From assembly GCF_036226365.1 (NCBI RefSeq), contig NZ_CP108462.1, forward strand, positions 6,914,501 to 6,978,500: DNA of 64,000 nucleotides. Direction: 5' to 3'. The notes under the pieces are model-generated. The model made no database searches, was not told the origin of the DNA, and was given only the letters and a program-made list of their open reading frames with translations. The translations under genes and the position numbers were made by a program. Every line of letters begins with the position of its first letter. Position 1 is the first letter of the stretch. This DNA comes from Streptomyces sp. NBC_01262 (GTDB lineage Bacteria > Actinomycetota > Actinomycetes > Streptomycetales > Streptomycetaceae). Below, piece after piece: positions 1-6,640 of this stretch.

Positions 1-78
1 AGTGCGAACCTGCTGGTCCGCTACCTCAATCAGGGCCGTGTCGAGTTGCTGTCCAAGGGCCAATTCGGGTGGTACTGA
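1..78 (+). CDS. C-terminal tail of an unknown protein (5' end outside window)
   Basis: Frame 1 is open from the first base to a TGA at 76-78 and encodes 25 residues ending in GQFGWY. The codons are G/C-rich at third positions, unlike the AT-richer DNA that follows, so this looks like the end of a real gene. No family can be assigned from so short a tail. The next gene is a small anchored protein, so a toxin/immunity arrangement is possible but is only a guess. Confidence 0.45.
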   Translation, partial: SANLLVRYLNQGRVELLSKGQFGWY

Positions 79-379
79 AGTATGCGACAATCGAGGAAGC
101 GTGAGAGTTCGCTCTCTCGGATGGCTATGCCAAGCCGGAATGCTTCGCTGGAATTTCGTAGGTTATTGGCGCTCGCGAGGTGGGAGTGGTGACGGGGGAT
201 GGGCTCCTTGTCGCCACTTCCAGGTTTCTGTAGTAGCGGATTCTGCTTTGTTTGGAATACCTGTGACAGATGACTGTTCAGGGTGACACCGAGTGGAACT
301 ATGAAATTCAGTGGTGGAGTGGTCTTTTGCAACTACTTCGAACCAGTCATCATTCGTAGGGGGATTGAAAGGTGTATTG
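79..379. other. Gene-free low-GC stretch
   Basis: About 300 bases without a convincing gene. Short ORFs occur on both strands, but none has a ribosome-binding site plus coding bias. The base composition is far below that of the rest of the window. The last 20 bases hold the likely ribosome-binding site (GAAAGG near 368-373) for the gene starting at 380. Confidence 0.5.
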
Positions 380-841
380 GTGAAAATTAGCCTTCGTGGG
401 TTGAGCGTGATGGTGTCGCTCGTCATGGTTGCACTGTTCGCCGTGGGTCTTGCGGTGTACCTGAAGTTCTTTTCTGGTGAATCCAGTTCGGGTAGTTCAA
501 ATCTGAAAAAATCTGATATTTCTGGAGTCTGGATCAGTCCAAAGGGGGCGCGGCTTGAGTTTCAGGAGGACGGGAGATTCGCGGCCAAGAATATATCAGT
601 AGCGCCTGAATGTGATCCGCAAGGGCGGCGGGTCTCAGGCGAGCGAATCTCTGGGACGGGTGGGTGGGAATTGGGGGCCTTTAGGGATGAGGGTCCGGGA
701 GCTGTGATTGATTTTGAGCCGGTAGGTGGCTCTGTTGATAGGTGTAGTATGTGGACGGTTGTCGAGAAAGCGGATTCTGCGCCTCAGATGTACCTTCTCC
801 AGGACGATGGTGAAGGTGAGATCTATTCGCGTGCAGAATGA
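380..841 (+). CDS. Small membrane-anchored protein with lipocalin-like extracellular domain, unknown function
   Basis: The protein is about 153 residues from the GTG at 380. That start follows GAAAGG at good spacing; an upstream in-frame GTG at 311 has no such site. Residues ~8-30 form one hydrophobic helix (LSVMVSLVMVALFAVGLAVY). A Ser/Gly-rich linker follows, then a ~100-residue domain beginning SGVWISPKGARLEF. This 'G-W ... G-x-F' pattern occurs in small actinobacterial lipoprotein or lipocalin-like domains of unknown role. Two Cys (ECDP, DRCSM) could form a disulfide outside the cell. GC content is clearly lower than in the following genes, which suggests recent transfer. It could be an immunity protein for the gene ending at 78, but nothing proves this. 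Confidence 0.65.
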   Translation: MKISLRGLSVMVSLVMVALFAVGLAVYLKFFSGESSSGSSNLKKSDISGVWISPKGARLEFQEDGRFAAKNISVAPECDPQGRRVSGERISGTGGWELGAFRDEGPGAVIDFEPVGGSVDRCSMWTVVEKADSAPQMYLLQDDGEGEIYSRAE

Positions 842-881
842 CCCTCGTGATCCTATTCCTGGAATCTGGCGCCTCTTTGTC

Positions 882-905
882 AAGGGCTTCGACGCAAAGG
901 CCCTT
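882..905 (+). terminator. Stem-loop downstream of the 380-841 gene
   Basis: AAGGGC at 882-887 pairs with GCCCTT at 900-905 around a 12-base loop, 40 bases after the stop codon. The stem is short, so its role as a terminator is tentative. Confidence 0.4.
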
Positions 906-1013
906 CCTTGCGGCCGTGGCCGGCGCCGGTGCACGGTTGGCGTGCTGGGGGAGCGCGAGGGGAGCGCAGATGCCTTGGGACGGAGCAGCAGGGTGCGTCA
1001 CGATCGCTTTCGA

Positions 1014-1057
1014 ACTCATAATCCGTCGGTCATGAGTTCGAGTCCCACCCGCCCCAC
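1014..1057 (+). other. Degenerate tRNA-Met 3'-half remnant, possible att site
   Basis: The segment reads as an anticodon loop CTCATAA (anticodon CAT), a 3' stem TCCGT, a variable loop, a TTCGAGT T-loop followed by CCCAC, and an acceptor-like end CCGCCCCAC. The 5' partner of the anticodon stem is absent (TCGAA instead of ACGGA), there is no D-arm or 5' acceptor strand, and the 5' T-stem (ATGAG) no longer pairs fully with CCCAC. It is therefore not a functional tRNA. tRNA 3' halves are classic integration sites for actinomycete phages and integrative elements, which fits the composition change here. Confidence 0.5.
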
Positions 1058-1259
1058 TCTGACGGGGCTCCGACCTGCGAAACGCCCCTCCTTGTGAGGT
1101 GTTGGATCGTCAACTTTCGGGCAGCGGACTGAATCCGCTGCTGGGGGAGGGGCTCGGCATCGGGAGCCTGGCGGATGTACCTCGCGCAAGGTGTGTGGTG
1201 GTTGCCCTGCCTCAGGTGACTGCACGCGTGGATGTCACACGCGGGCGGCGCAAAGGTGG

Positions 1260-2711
1260 CTACGCCTGGGCGAGCAGTGGGTCGTAGGGGGTCGAACGCT
1301 GTCGGCCGGATGTGAAGGACAGGAAGTCCTTGACGAAGGCGCTGCGGGTGTACGCGCCGCCGGTGCCGGTGCTGGTGGTGTCGCGGTGGAAGGCGGTCCG
1401 GAACAGGGCCCGGTGCTCGTCCGCGTCGATGAGGTGGTTGCCGTCCTTGTCGGTGACGTCGAAGAGGACCTCGGCCACTCTGATCAGTGCGGGTCCGGCC
1501 AGGGAGGGAGCGGCTGTGGCGTATTCCTGGGCGCTGACGCGGCCGTCGCTGTCGGTGTCGAGGGCGCTCTGGAGTTCGCGCCACCAGTCGGCGTAGGCGT
1601 TGTAGAGCCTGGTTTCCTCGGGCTCGTCGAGGTCGAGGCGGGTGGAGAGTTCGCGGGCCATGGCGGCGAGGTCGGGCCAGTCCAGGTAGCCGTCGCCGGT
1701 CTGGTCCAGTACCTCCTGGAAGAACTCCTCGGCGCCGCGCTGGATGCCTCCGGGTGCGGCGGGCTCCGGTTGCGGGGCGAAAGGGGTGACGAGCCTGAGG
1801 AAGGCTCCGGCTCGCTTCATCCTGTGGTGCAGGGCGCGGACGCTCCGAGCGCGCGGGTCGTCGCTGTCGGGAGAGAGCGACAGCAGGTCGGCGATGTTTT
1901 CGGCCTGGATCCAGCCGTCGGGCAGGAAGCGGGCGAGGCCGACGGTCAGGTAGGCACTCTGCATCAGCGTCTGGGCGCCCGGCAGTTCGGGCAGTCCCGC
2001 CCGGCGGCGGAACGGCTCGGGCAGCGAGGCCACGGTGATGGCTCCGATGACCGGACCGCCGACCGCGCGGCCGAGTGCCCACAGGGTGGGCAGACCGTTC
2101 AGCAGCGGCGGAGCGGGAAGGTGGTCGAAGAGTTTGTAGAGGATGATGCGCATCGCCTCCGTGTTCTCCAGCTCCTCCTCCACCACACGGTCGTAATACC
2201 GCCAGAACTCCTGGAGCGTAGCGGGCAGTTGACCGGCTCCGACTCCCAAGACAGCGAGGAACGCCTGGAATTCGGCGTACAACCCTTCCATGGCCCGCTG
2301 TTCCAGGGGCTGTCCGCTCAGCCGGAACATGGTGACGGTGCTCTCGAACAGCGTCGCCACCACCCAGGCCCGCGCCTCGGGGTCCATCGCGTCGTACGGC
2401 CGGTCGCGGGCGTCGGTCCCGTTCAGCCGCGCGTGCAGCCGATTGAGCCGCGCCGCCTCTCGGTGCCGTACGTCGTCGTCGGCGCCGAACATGCGCTGCA
2501 GGCTCAGGAAGGTGTTGTACAGCCTGCGCCAGGGGTGGGCCACGAACGTGGAGCTGTCGATCAGGGCGGCACCGATCTGCGGATGCGCGGCTTCCAGTAC
2601 GGTCGCCCGCACCACGGCCAGGGCCCAGCGAGGATCGCTGAAGAACTCGTCGAACTGCGATCCCGGGCCGAACAGGGGCGCGTCGGGGGCGCCGGAAGGT
2701 GTGTCGGTCAC
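1260..2711 (-). CDS. DUF2236 (MpaB/Lcp-like) oxygenase fused to C-terminal EF-hands
   Basis: The product is 483 residues from GTG 2711, which follows GGAGAA at good spacing and overlaps the TGA of the upstream cis-prenyltransferase gene (GTGA), implying translational coupling. Residues ~15-290 match the DUF2236/MpaB-Lcp family of heme-type oxygenases: an early HPWRRLYNT segment, then R-F-G and conserved His/Arg helices. Residues ~336-433 carry three calcium-binding loops (TGDGYLDWPDL, DTDSDGRVSAQEY, DVTDKDGNHLIDADEH). The EF-hand tail is an unusual addition to DUF2236 and suggests calcium-dependent behaviour. No signal peptide is seen. Lcp, in the same superfamily, cleaves cis-polyisoprene, and this gene is coupled to a cis-prenyltransferase, so an isoprenoid substrate is a reasonable inference. 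Confidence 0.8.
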   Translation of the reverse strand: MTDTPSGAPDAPLFGPGSQFDEFFSDPRWALAVVRATVLEAAHPQIGAALIDSSTFVAHPWRRLYNTFLSLQRMFGADDDVRHREAARLNRLHARLNGTDARDRPYDAMDPEARAWVVATLFESTVTMFRLSGQPLEQRAMEGLYAEFQAFLAVLGVGAGQLPATLQEFWRYYDRVVEEELENTEAMRIILYKLFDHLPAPPLLNGLPTLWALGRAVGGPVIGAITVASLPEPFRRRAGLPELPGAQTLMQSAYLTVGLARFLPDGWIQAENIADLLSLSPDSDDPRARSVRALHHRMKRAGAFLRLVTPFAPQPEPAAPGGIQRGAEEFFQEVLDQTGDGYLDWPDLAAMARELSTRLDLDEPEETRLYNAYADWWRELQSALDTDSDGRVSAQEYATAAPSLAGPALIRVAEVLFDVTDKDGNHLIDADEHRALFRTAFHRDTTSTGTGGAYTRSAFVKDFLSFTSGRQRSTPYDPLLAQA

Positions 2712-3493
2712 GATCGAGGTTCTCCGTTCGGGTGGTGCGGGACGCCGCCGAAACGGCGTTCGCGTTGCCGGTAGGCGTGCAGGCACTCCAGGAAGTGCGG
2801 CGCGCGGAAGTCGGGCCACAGCACCGGCGGGAAGACCCACTCGGCGTACGCGACCTGCCACAGCATGAAGTTGGAGATGCGCTGTTCACCCGAGGTACGG
2901 ATGACCAGGTCCACATCGGGAGTGTCGGGGAAGGGCAGGTGGGCGGCGAAGGTCTGCTCGGTCACGCCGTCGGCCGGCACGCCGTCGCGGATCAGCGACC
3001 GCGCGGCCTCGACGATGTCCCTGCGCCCGCCGTGATCGAAGGCGACGGTCAGCGTCAGGCCGCGGTTGTCGCCGGTCAGCGTCATCAGGTCGGCGAAGTC
3101 CCGGGCCAGCGGCGGGGGAATGCGCGGATCGGTGACACCGAGGAAGCGACAGCGGATCCCCCGCGCGTGCAGCAGCGGGGCGTGCTTGCGCACCACCCGG
3201 CGCACCAACTGCATGAGAAAATCGACCTCGGCACTCGGGCGCCCCCAGTTCTCGGTGGAGAACGCGTACATGCTCAGCCACTCGACTCCGGTCGCCCTCG
3301 CCGCCTCGATGACGTCGATCGCGGTCGTCTCCGCGGCGCGGTGACCGGAGGTACGCGGCAGCGACCGCTGAGCCGCCCACCGGCCGTTTCCGTCCATCAC
3401 GCACGCGACATGACGTGGCACTGCGCGCGGCTCCTCGCCGCCCGGTCGACGAGCGGCGGAACCAGAGCCGCCAACGGCCTGCCGAACTGTCAC
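2708..3493 (-). CDS. uppS: Isoprenyl transferase, UppS-like cis-prenyltransferase
   Basis: This 261-residue protein belongs to the cis-prenyltransferase family, which condenses isopentenyl diphosphate with an allylic diphosphate. Visible motifs are VMDGNGRWA near residue 32 (catalytic Asp and diphosphate-binding Arg), STENWGRP near 79, and the C-terminal RTSGEQRISNFMLWQ with YAEWVF (isopentenyl-diphosphate site). Length is normal for the family. Actinomycetes usually have a housekeeping UppS elsewhere, so this may be an accessory enzyme making a particular chain length. It is first in a two-gene unit and its stop overlaps the oxygenase start. The N-terminal 25 residues are non-conserved and the exact start is uncertain. 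Confidence 0.88.
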   Translation of the reverse strand: MTVRQAVGGSGSAARRPGGEEPRAVPRHVACVMDGNGRWAAQRSLPRTSGHRAAETTAIDVIEAARATGVEWLSMYAFSTENWGRPSAEVDFLMQLVRRVVRKHAPLLHARGIRCRFLGVTDPRIPPPLARDFADLMTLTGDNRGLTLTVAFDHGGRRDIVEAARSLIRDGVPADGVTEQTFAAHLPFPDTPDVDLVIRTSGEQRISNFMLWQVAYAEWVFPPVLWPDFRAPHFLECLHAYRQRERRFGGVPHHPNGEPRS

Positions 3494-3650
3494 GCCCGCC
3501 CCCCCCGACAGTGCAGCTCATCGAGCTGATCCGATCACCTCAACCAGCGTGTCAGCGACCGGGCCTGTGCCAAGTGCAAGTTCCGTGACTTCACCCTTGG
3601 TACTTCCGTCCGAATCGACGCACCATGCATTCGGCTCCGACCGGCCATCC

Positions 3651-3683
3651 GGGGAGTGGTCTGCCGTCGGCGGACCACCCCCC
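3651..3683 (-). terminator. Hairpin terminator of the ribose-type ABC operon
   Basis: GGGGAGTGGTC at 3651-3661 pairs with GACCACCCCCC at 3673-3683 with one mismatch and an 11-base loop, starting just beyond the stop codon of the binding-protein gene. Confidence 0.6.
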
Positions 3684-3687
3684 GAGG

Positions 3688-4686
3688 TCAGCAGCTGGCC
3701 TTGTAGTAGTACTTGCTCATCGATGCGACATCGGCGCTGGTGATGGTCACCAGGCCGGTCTTGATGGTCGCCGTCGTCTTCTTGCCGCTCAGCGCCTTCA
3801 GTGCCTGCTCCACGCCCAGCTTGCCGATCCGGTACGGGTCCTGGGCGACGACGGCCTGGACGGAGCCGTTCTTGAGGTCTTCGATCTCCTTGGGCTCGGC
3901 GTCGAAGCCGACGAGCTTGACCTTGCCCTGTTTGCCGGCCTGGCGCAGGCCGGTGGCGGCGCCGGAGGTGCTGTTGAGGTTGGTGGCGAAGATTCCGGCG
4001 AGGTCGGGATGGGCGGCGAGGGTGCTGGTGACGACGGACGCCGCCTTGGCCGGGTCGTCGTTGTCGTACTGGGTGGTCAGCACCGTGATGCCGGGGTCGT
4101 TCTTGAGTTCGTCCCGGAAGCCCTGGTTGCGGGCGTCGGTGGTGGAGGTGCCCGCCTTGACGTCGACGATGAGCACTGTGCCGTGGTTGCCGGTCAGCTT
4201 GGCCAGGCTTTTGGCGGCCAGCCGGCCGCCCGCGGCGTTGTCGGAGGAGATCCAGGAGGCGCCGACCGACATGTCGGTCACGTTGGTGTCCACTTGGACG
4301 ATCTTGACGCCGGCGTTCTTCATCTGGCGCAGCGGCGCGATCATCGCCTGGGAGTCGACCGGTGCGATCAGCACGGCGTCCGGATGCTTGGCCGTCACCG
4401 AGTTGACGACGGAGGTCTGCTGGGAGGCGTCCCACTGGGCGGGTCCGGTGACGCTCAGGGAGTAACCGGCCGCGCGGGCTGCGTCCTTGGCGCCGCAGGC
4501 CATGGTGATGTAGAAGGGCTCATTGGTGACACCCTGAATGAGCGTCAGATTCTTGCCGCCGCCCGAGCCGCCGCCGCCACCGCCGTCGTCGCCGCAGGCG
4601 GAGACGAGGAGCGCCATGGCCGCCAGCGCGGCGGGCAGGGCGGAGCGTCGTAAGCGTAAGCGTAGGAAGGTTCTGTTCCCGGTCAC
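3688..4686 (-). CDS. Sugar ABC transporter substrate-binding lipoprotein (RbsB type)
   Basis: The 332-residue protein has an N-terminal signal ending in a lipobox (LLVSAC, Cys ~31), so it should be lipid-anchored outside the membrane. A Gly-rich linker leads into a type I periplasmic-binding fold (peripla_BP_4). NEPFYITMACGA, DAVLIAPVDSQAM, VDTNVTD and GTSTTDARNQGF are characteristic ribose/xylose-type segments. It is the last gene of a minus-strand unit ATPase-permease-binding protein, one base after the permease. The exact sugar cannot be read from sequence. The nearby GH92 mannosidase suggests, without proof, a hexose released from mannan or N-glycans. Confidence 0.9.
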   Translation of the reverse strand: MTGNRTFLRLRLRRSALPAALAAMALLVSACGDDGGGGGGSGGGKNLTLIQGVTNEPFYITMACGAKDAARAAGYSLSVTGPAQWDASQQTSVVNSVTAKHPDAVLIAPVDSQAMIAPLRQMKNAGVKIVQVDTNVTDMSVGASWISSDNAAGGRLAAKSLAKLTGNHGTVLIVDVKAGTSTTDARNQGFRDELKNDPGITVLTTQYDNDDPAKAASVVTSTLAAHPDLAGIFATNLNSTSGAATGLRQAGKQGKVKLVGFDAEPKEIEDLKNGSVQAVVAQDPYRIGKLGVEQALKALSGKKTTATIKTGLVTITSADVASMSKYYYKASC

Positions 4687-4687
4687 C

Positions 4688-5761
4688 TCAGCCGCCTCCG
4701 TTTCGTGTACGTGCCTGTCTGCGCCACTGGTCGGTGAAGACCGCGGCGATCAGTACCGCCCCTACCGCGACGGACTGCCAGAACGGCTGGATTCCGACGA
4801 TCACGAAGCCGTCCTGGAGCACTGTGGGGATGAATACACCGACGACCGTGCCGAACACCGTGCCCACGCCGCCGAACAGGCTGGTGCCGCCGATGACCAC
4901 AGCGGCGATGGCGGACAGGTTGTCGGTGGTGTGGCCGGCGATCGTCGTCGTCTGGAAGCGGGCCAGCGACAGATCGCCGGCGAGCCCTGCCAGTAGCCCG
5001 GACAGCGCGTACACCTTGATCAGGTGCCGCTCCACCCGGATGCCCGCGCGGCGGGCGGCCTCGGCGTTGGACCCGACCGCAAAGGTGTGCCGGCCGAACC
5101 GGGTGGTGGCCAGCACCGCGCCGCCCGCCAGGGTGACCAGGGCCGCGATGACGACGGTCCAGGGGATGCCGGCCACATTGCCGATCCCGATGGTGGTGTT
5201 CAGCCGGTTGGGGATGGAGCGCACATCCGTACCACCGGTGATGATCTGGGCGAAGCCCAGCGCCATGCCGTACGAGCCGAGGGTCACGATCAGCGCGGGC
5301 ACCCGGGCCCGGGCGATGAGCAGTCCGTTGACCAGGCCCCACAGCAGCCCGCTGACCAGTCCGACCAGCAGTCCGGCGGTGATGGCCGGCCAGCCCGCGT
5401 CGGCGCCGTGGCCGAGGTGGACCATCACCTTGCCGGCGAGCACCCCGGAGAAGATCAGTACCGAGCCGACCGACAGGTCGATGCCCCCGGTGATGATGAC
5501 GTAGGTCATGCCCACGCCCATGACCAGCAGGGTCGCCGCGTCGGAGGTCATGCTCCGCAGATTGAAGACGGTCAGGAAGGCATTCGGTCGCGCGGCCGAG
5601 AACCCGGCCATCAGCACCAGCAGAACGACAAAGGTCCATGAGGCGTTCGCCGCGCCGGCCGCGCGCAGTGCCGTCTGCCACCGTGGACGGGCGGCGGCCC
5701 GGGGTCCGGCCTCTTCCGGTGACCGGGCCGCGTCTCCGGTCTGCTCCTTCACCTCGTTCAC
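4688..5761 (-). CDS. Sugar ABC transporter permease (RbsC type)
   Basis: The protein is 357 residues from GTG 5761, which overlaps the TGA of the ATPase gene (GTGA); a longer frame upstream is only the antisense of the ATPase. About ten hydrophobic helices follow a ~40-residue cytoplasmic N-terminus. Typical BPD_transp_2 segments are visible: GMTYVIITGGIDLSVGS, RVPALIVTLGS, and the EAARRAGI cytoplasmic loop that contacts the ATPase. It forms the membrane channel for the binding protein encoded immediately downstream. Confidence 0.9.
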   Translation of the reverse strand: MNEVKEQTGDAARSPEEAGPRAAARPRWQTALRAAGAANASWTFVVLLVLMAGFSAARPNAFLTVFNLRSMTSDAATLLVMGVGMTYVIITGGIDLSVGSVLIFSGVLAGKVMVHLGHGADAGWPAITAGLLVGLVSGLLWGLVNGLLIARARVPALIVTLGSYGMALGFAQIITGGTDVRSIPNRLNTTIGIGNVAGIPWTVVIAALVTLAGGAVLATTRFGRHTFAVGSNAEAARRAGIRVERHLIKVYALSGLLAGLAGDLSLARFQTTTIAGHTTDNLSAIAAVVIGGTSLFGGVGTVFGTVVGVFIPTVLQDGFVIVGIQPFWQSVAVGAVLIAAVFTDQWRRQARTRNGGG

Positions 5762-6522
5762 CGCTGCTCCTCGTCGGACAGGGCGCCGGTCATGGCTCCC
5801 ACCAGGTCCTCCACGGTGGTGTCCGGGGCGGAGAAGCGCGCGACCCGGCGGCCGAGCCGGAGCACCTCGATGCGGTCCGCGACGGCGAGTACCTCCGGCA
5901 TGTTGTGGCTGATCAGCACAACGGCGATACCGGCGTCGCGGACCTTTCGTACGACATCGAGCACACGCTCGCGCTGGATCACGCCCAGGGCGGCGGTGGG
6001 CTCGTCCATGAAGACGACCTTCGACGCCCACGCCACAGCGCGGGCCACGGCCACGCTCTGCCGCTGCCCTCCGGACAGGGAACCCACGCGTACGGTGTCG
6101 CTCTGCAGCGTCACACCGAGGCGGGCGAAGGCCTCGCCCGCACGGTCGCGCATCGCCCTCTTGTCGAGCACCCCGAGCCGGCCCAGCAGGCCGGGACGCA
6201 GAATCTCCCTGCCCAGGTAGAGGTTGGCCGAGGGGTCGAGATCGAAGGCGAGCGCCAGGTCCTGGTAGACGGTTTCGATGCCCAGCCGCTGGGCTGTCGT
6301 CGGCGAGCCGAGCGCGACACGCCGGCCGTCCAGGAGGATTTCGCCATGGTCGGGACGCAGTACGCCCGACAGACACTTCACCAGGGTGCTCTTGCCCGCC
6401 CCGTTGTCACCGATCAGTGCGGTGACCTCGCCCTGGTGCGCCGCGAAGTCCGCGCCGCGTAACGCCTGGACGCTGCCGTACTCCTTCACCAAGCCGCGTG
6501 CTTCGAGTAATGGCTCGGGCAT
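5758..6522 (-). CDS. Sugar ABC transporter ATP-binding protein (single-domain RbsA/FrcA type)
   Basis: The product is 254 residues from ATG 6522; the open frame continues upstream without family-like sequence. It has Walker A GDNGAGKST (~residue 38), Q-loop YQDLAL, signature LSGGQRQ, Walker B VVFMDEPTAALG and the switch His in LISHNMPEV. Unlike E. coli RbsA it has one nucleotide-binding domain and would act as a homodimer, as in FrcA-type importers. It is first in the operon, and its stop overlaps the permease start. Confidence 0.9.
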   Translation of the reverse strand: MPEPLLEARGLVKEYGSVQALRGADFAAHQGEVTALIGDNGAGKSTLVKCLSGVLRPDHGEILLDGRRVALGSPTTAQRLGIETVYQDLALAFDLDPSANLYLGREILRPGLLGRLGVLDKRAMRDRAGEAFARLGVTLQSDTVRVGSLSGGQRQSVAVARAVAWASKVVFMDEPTAALGVIQRERVLDVVRKVRDAGIAVVLISHNMPEVLAVADRIEVLRLGRRVARFSAPDTTVEDLVGAMTGALSDEEQR

Positions 6523-6597
6523 ACAGCCCCCAGGGACTCGGACATCGTTGTCACAGTGCAGATTGAAGGTCCGGGAGTCGGCTGTCAATGGCGCGAT

Positions 6598-6629
6598 CGG
6601 TGGCCCGGCCACGTGCGGCCGGGCCACCG
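6598..6629 (-). terminator. Strong hairpin after the GH92 gene
   Basis: A 13-base arm ending TGGCCCGGCC at 6610 pairs perfectly with the arm beginning GGCCGGGCCA at 6617, around a 6-base loop. It sits between the GH92 stop (6641) and the ATPase start (6522). It should therefore separate the mannosidase transcript from the ABC operon. Confidence 0.7.
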
Positions 6630-6640
6630 AAGGCAGGGGG

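Larger units (their letters stand above)
842..1259. other. Gene-free interval with possible element boundary
   Basis: No supportable gene lies between the stop at 841 and the stop of the minus-strand oxygenase at 1260. The interval holds a weak hairpin (882-905) and a degenerate tRNA 3' half (1014-1057), and base composition rises sharply across it. Short ORFs here look like chance frames. Confidence 0.55.

Noticed and set aside
842..1035. Small plus-strand ORF (65 codons) after the first gene
   Set aside because: It has no ribosome-binding site and no family resemblance, and it runs into the tRNA remnant.
1014..1057. A functional tRNA-Met gene
   Set aside because: The 5' half, D-arm and matching anticodon and acceptor strands are missing, and the T-stem is mispaired. 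Only a remnant can be supported.
1191..2774. 527-codon plus-strand frame over the DUF2236 gene
   Set aside because: The minus-strand product has clear DUF2236 and EF-hand motifs, while this frame is a low-complexity mirror.
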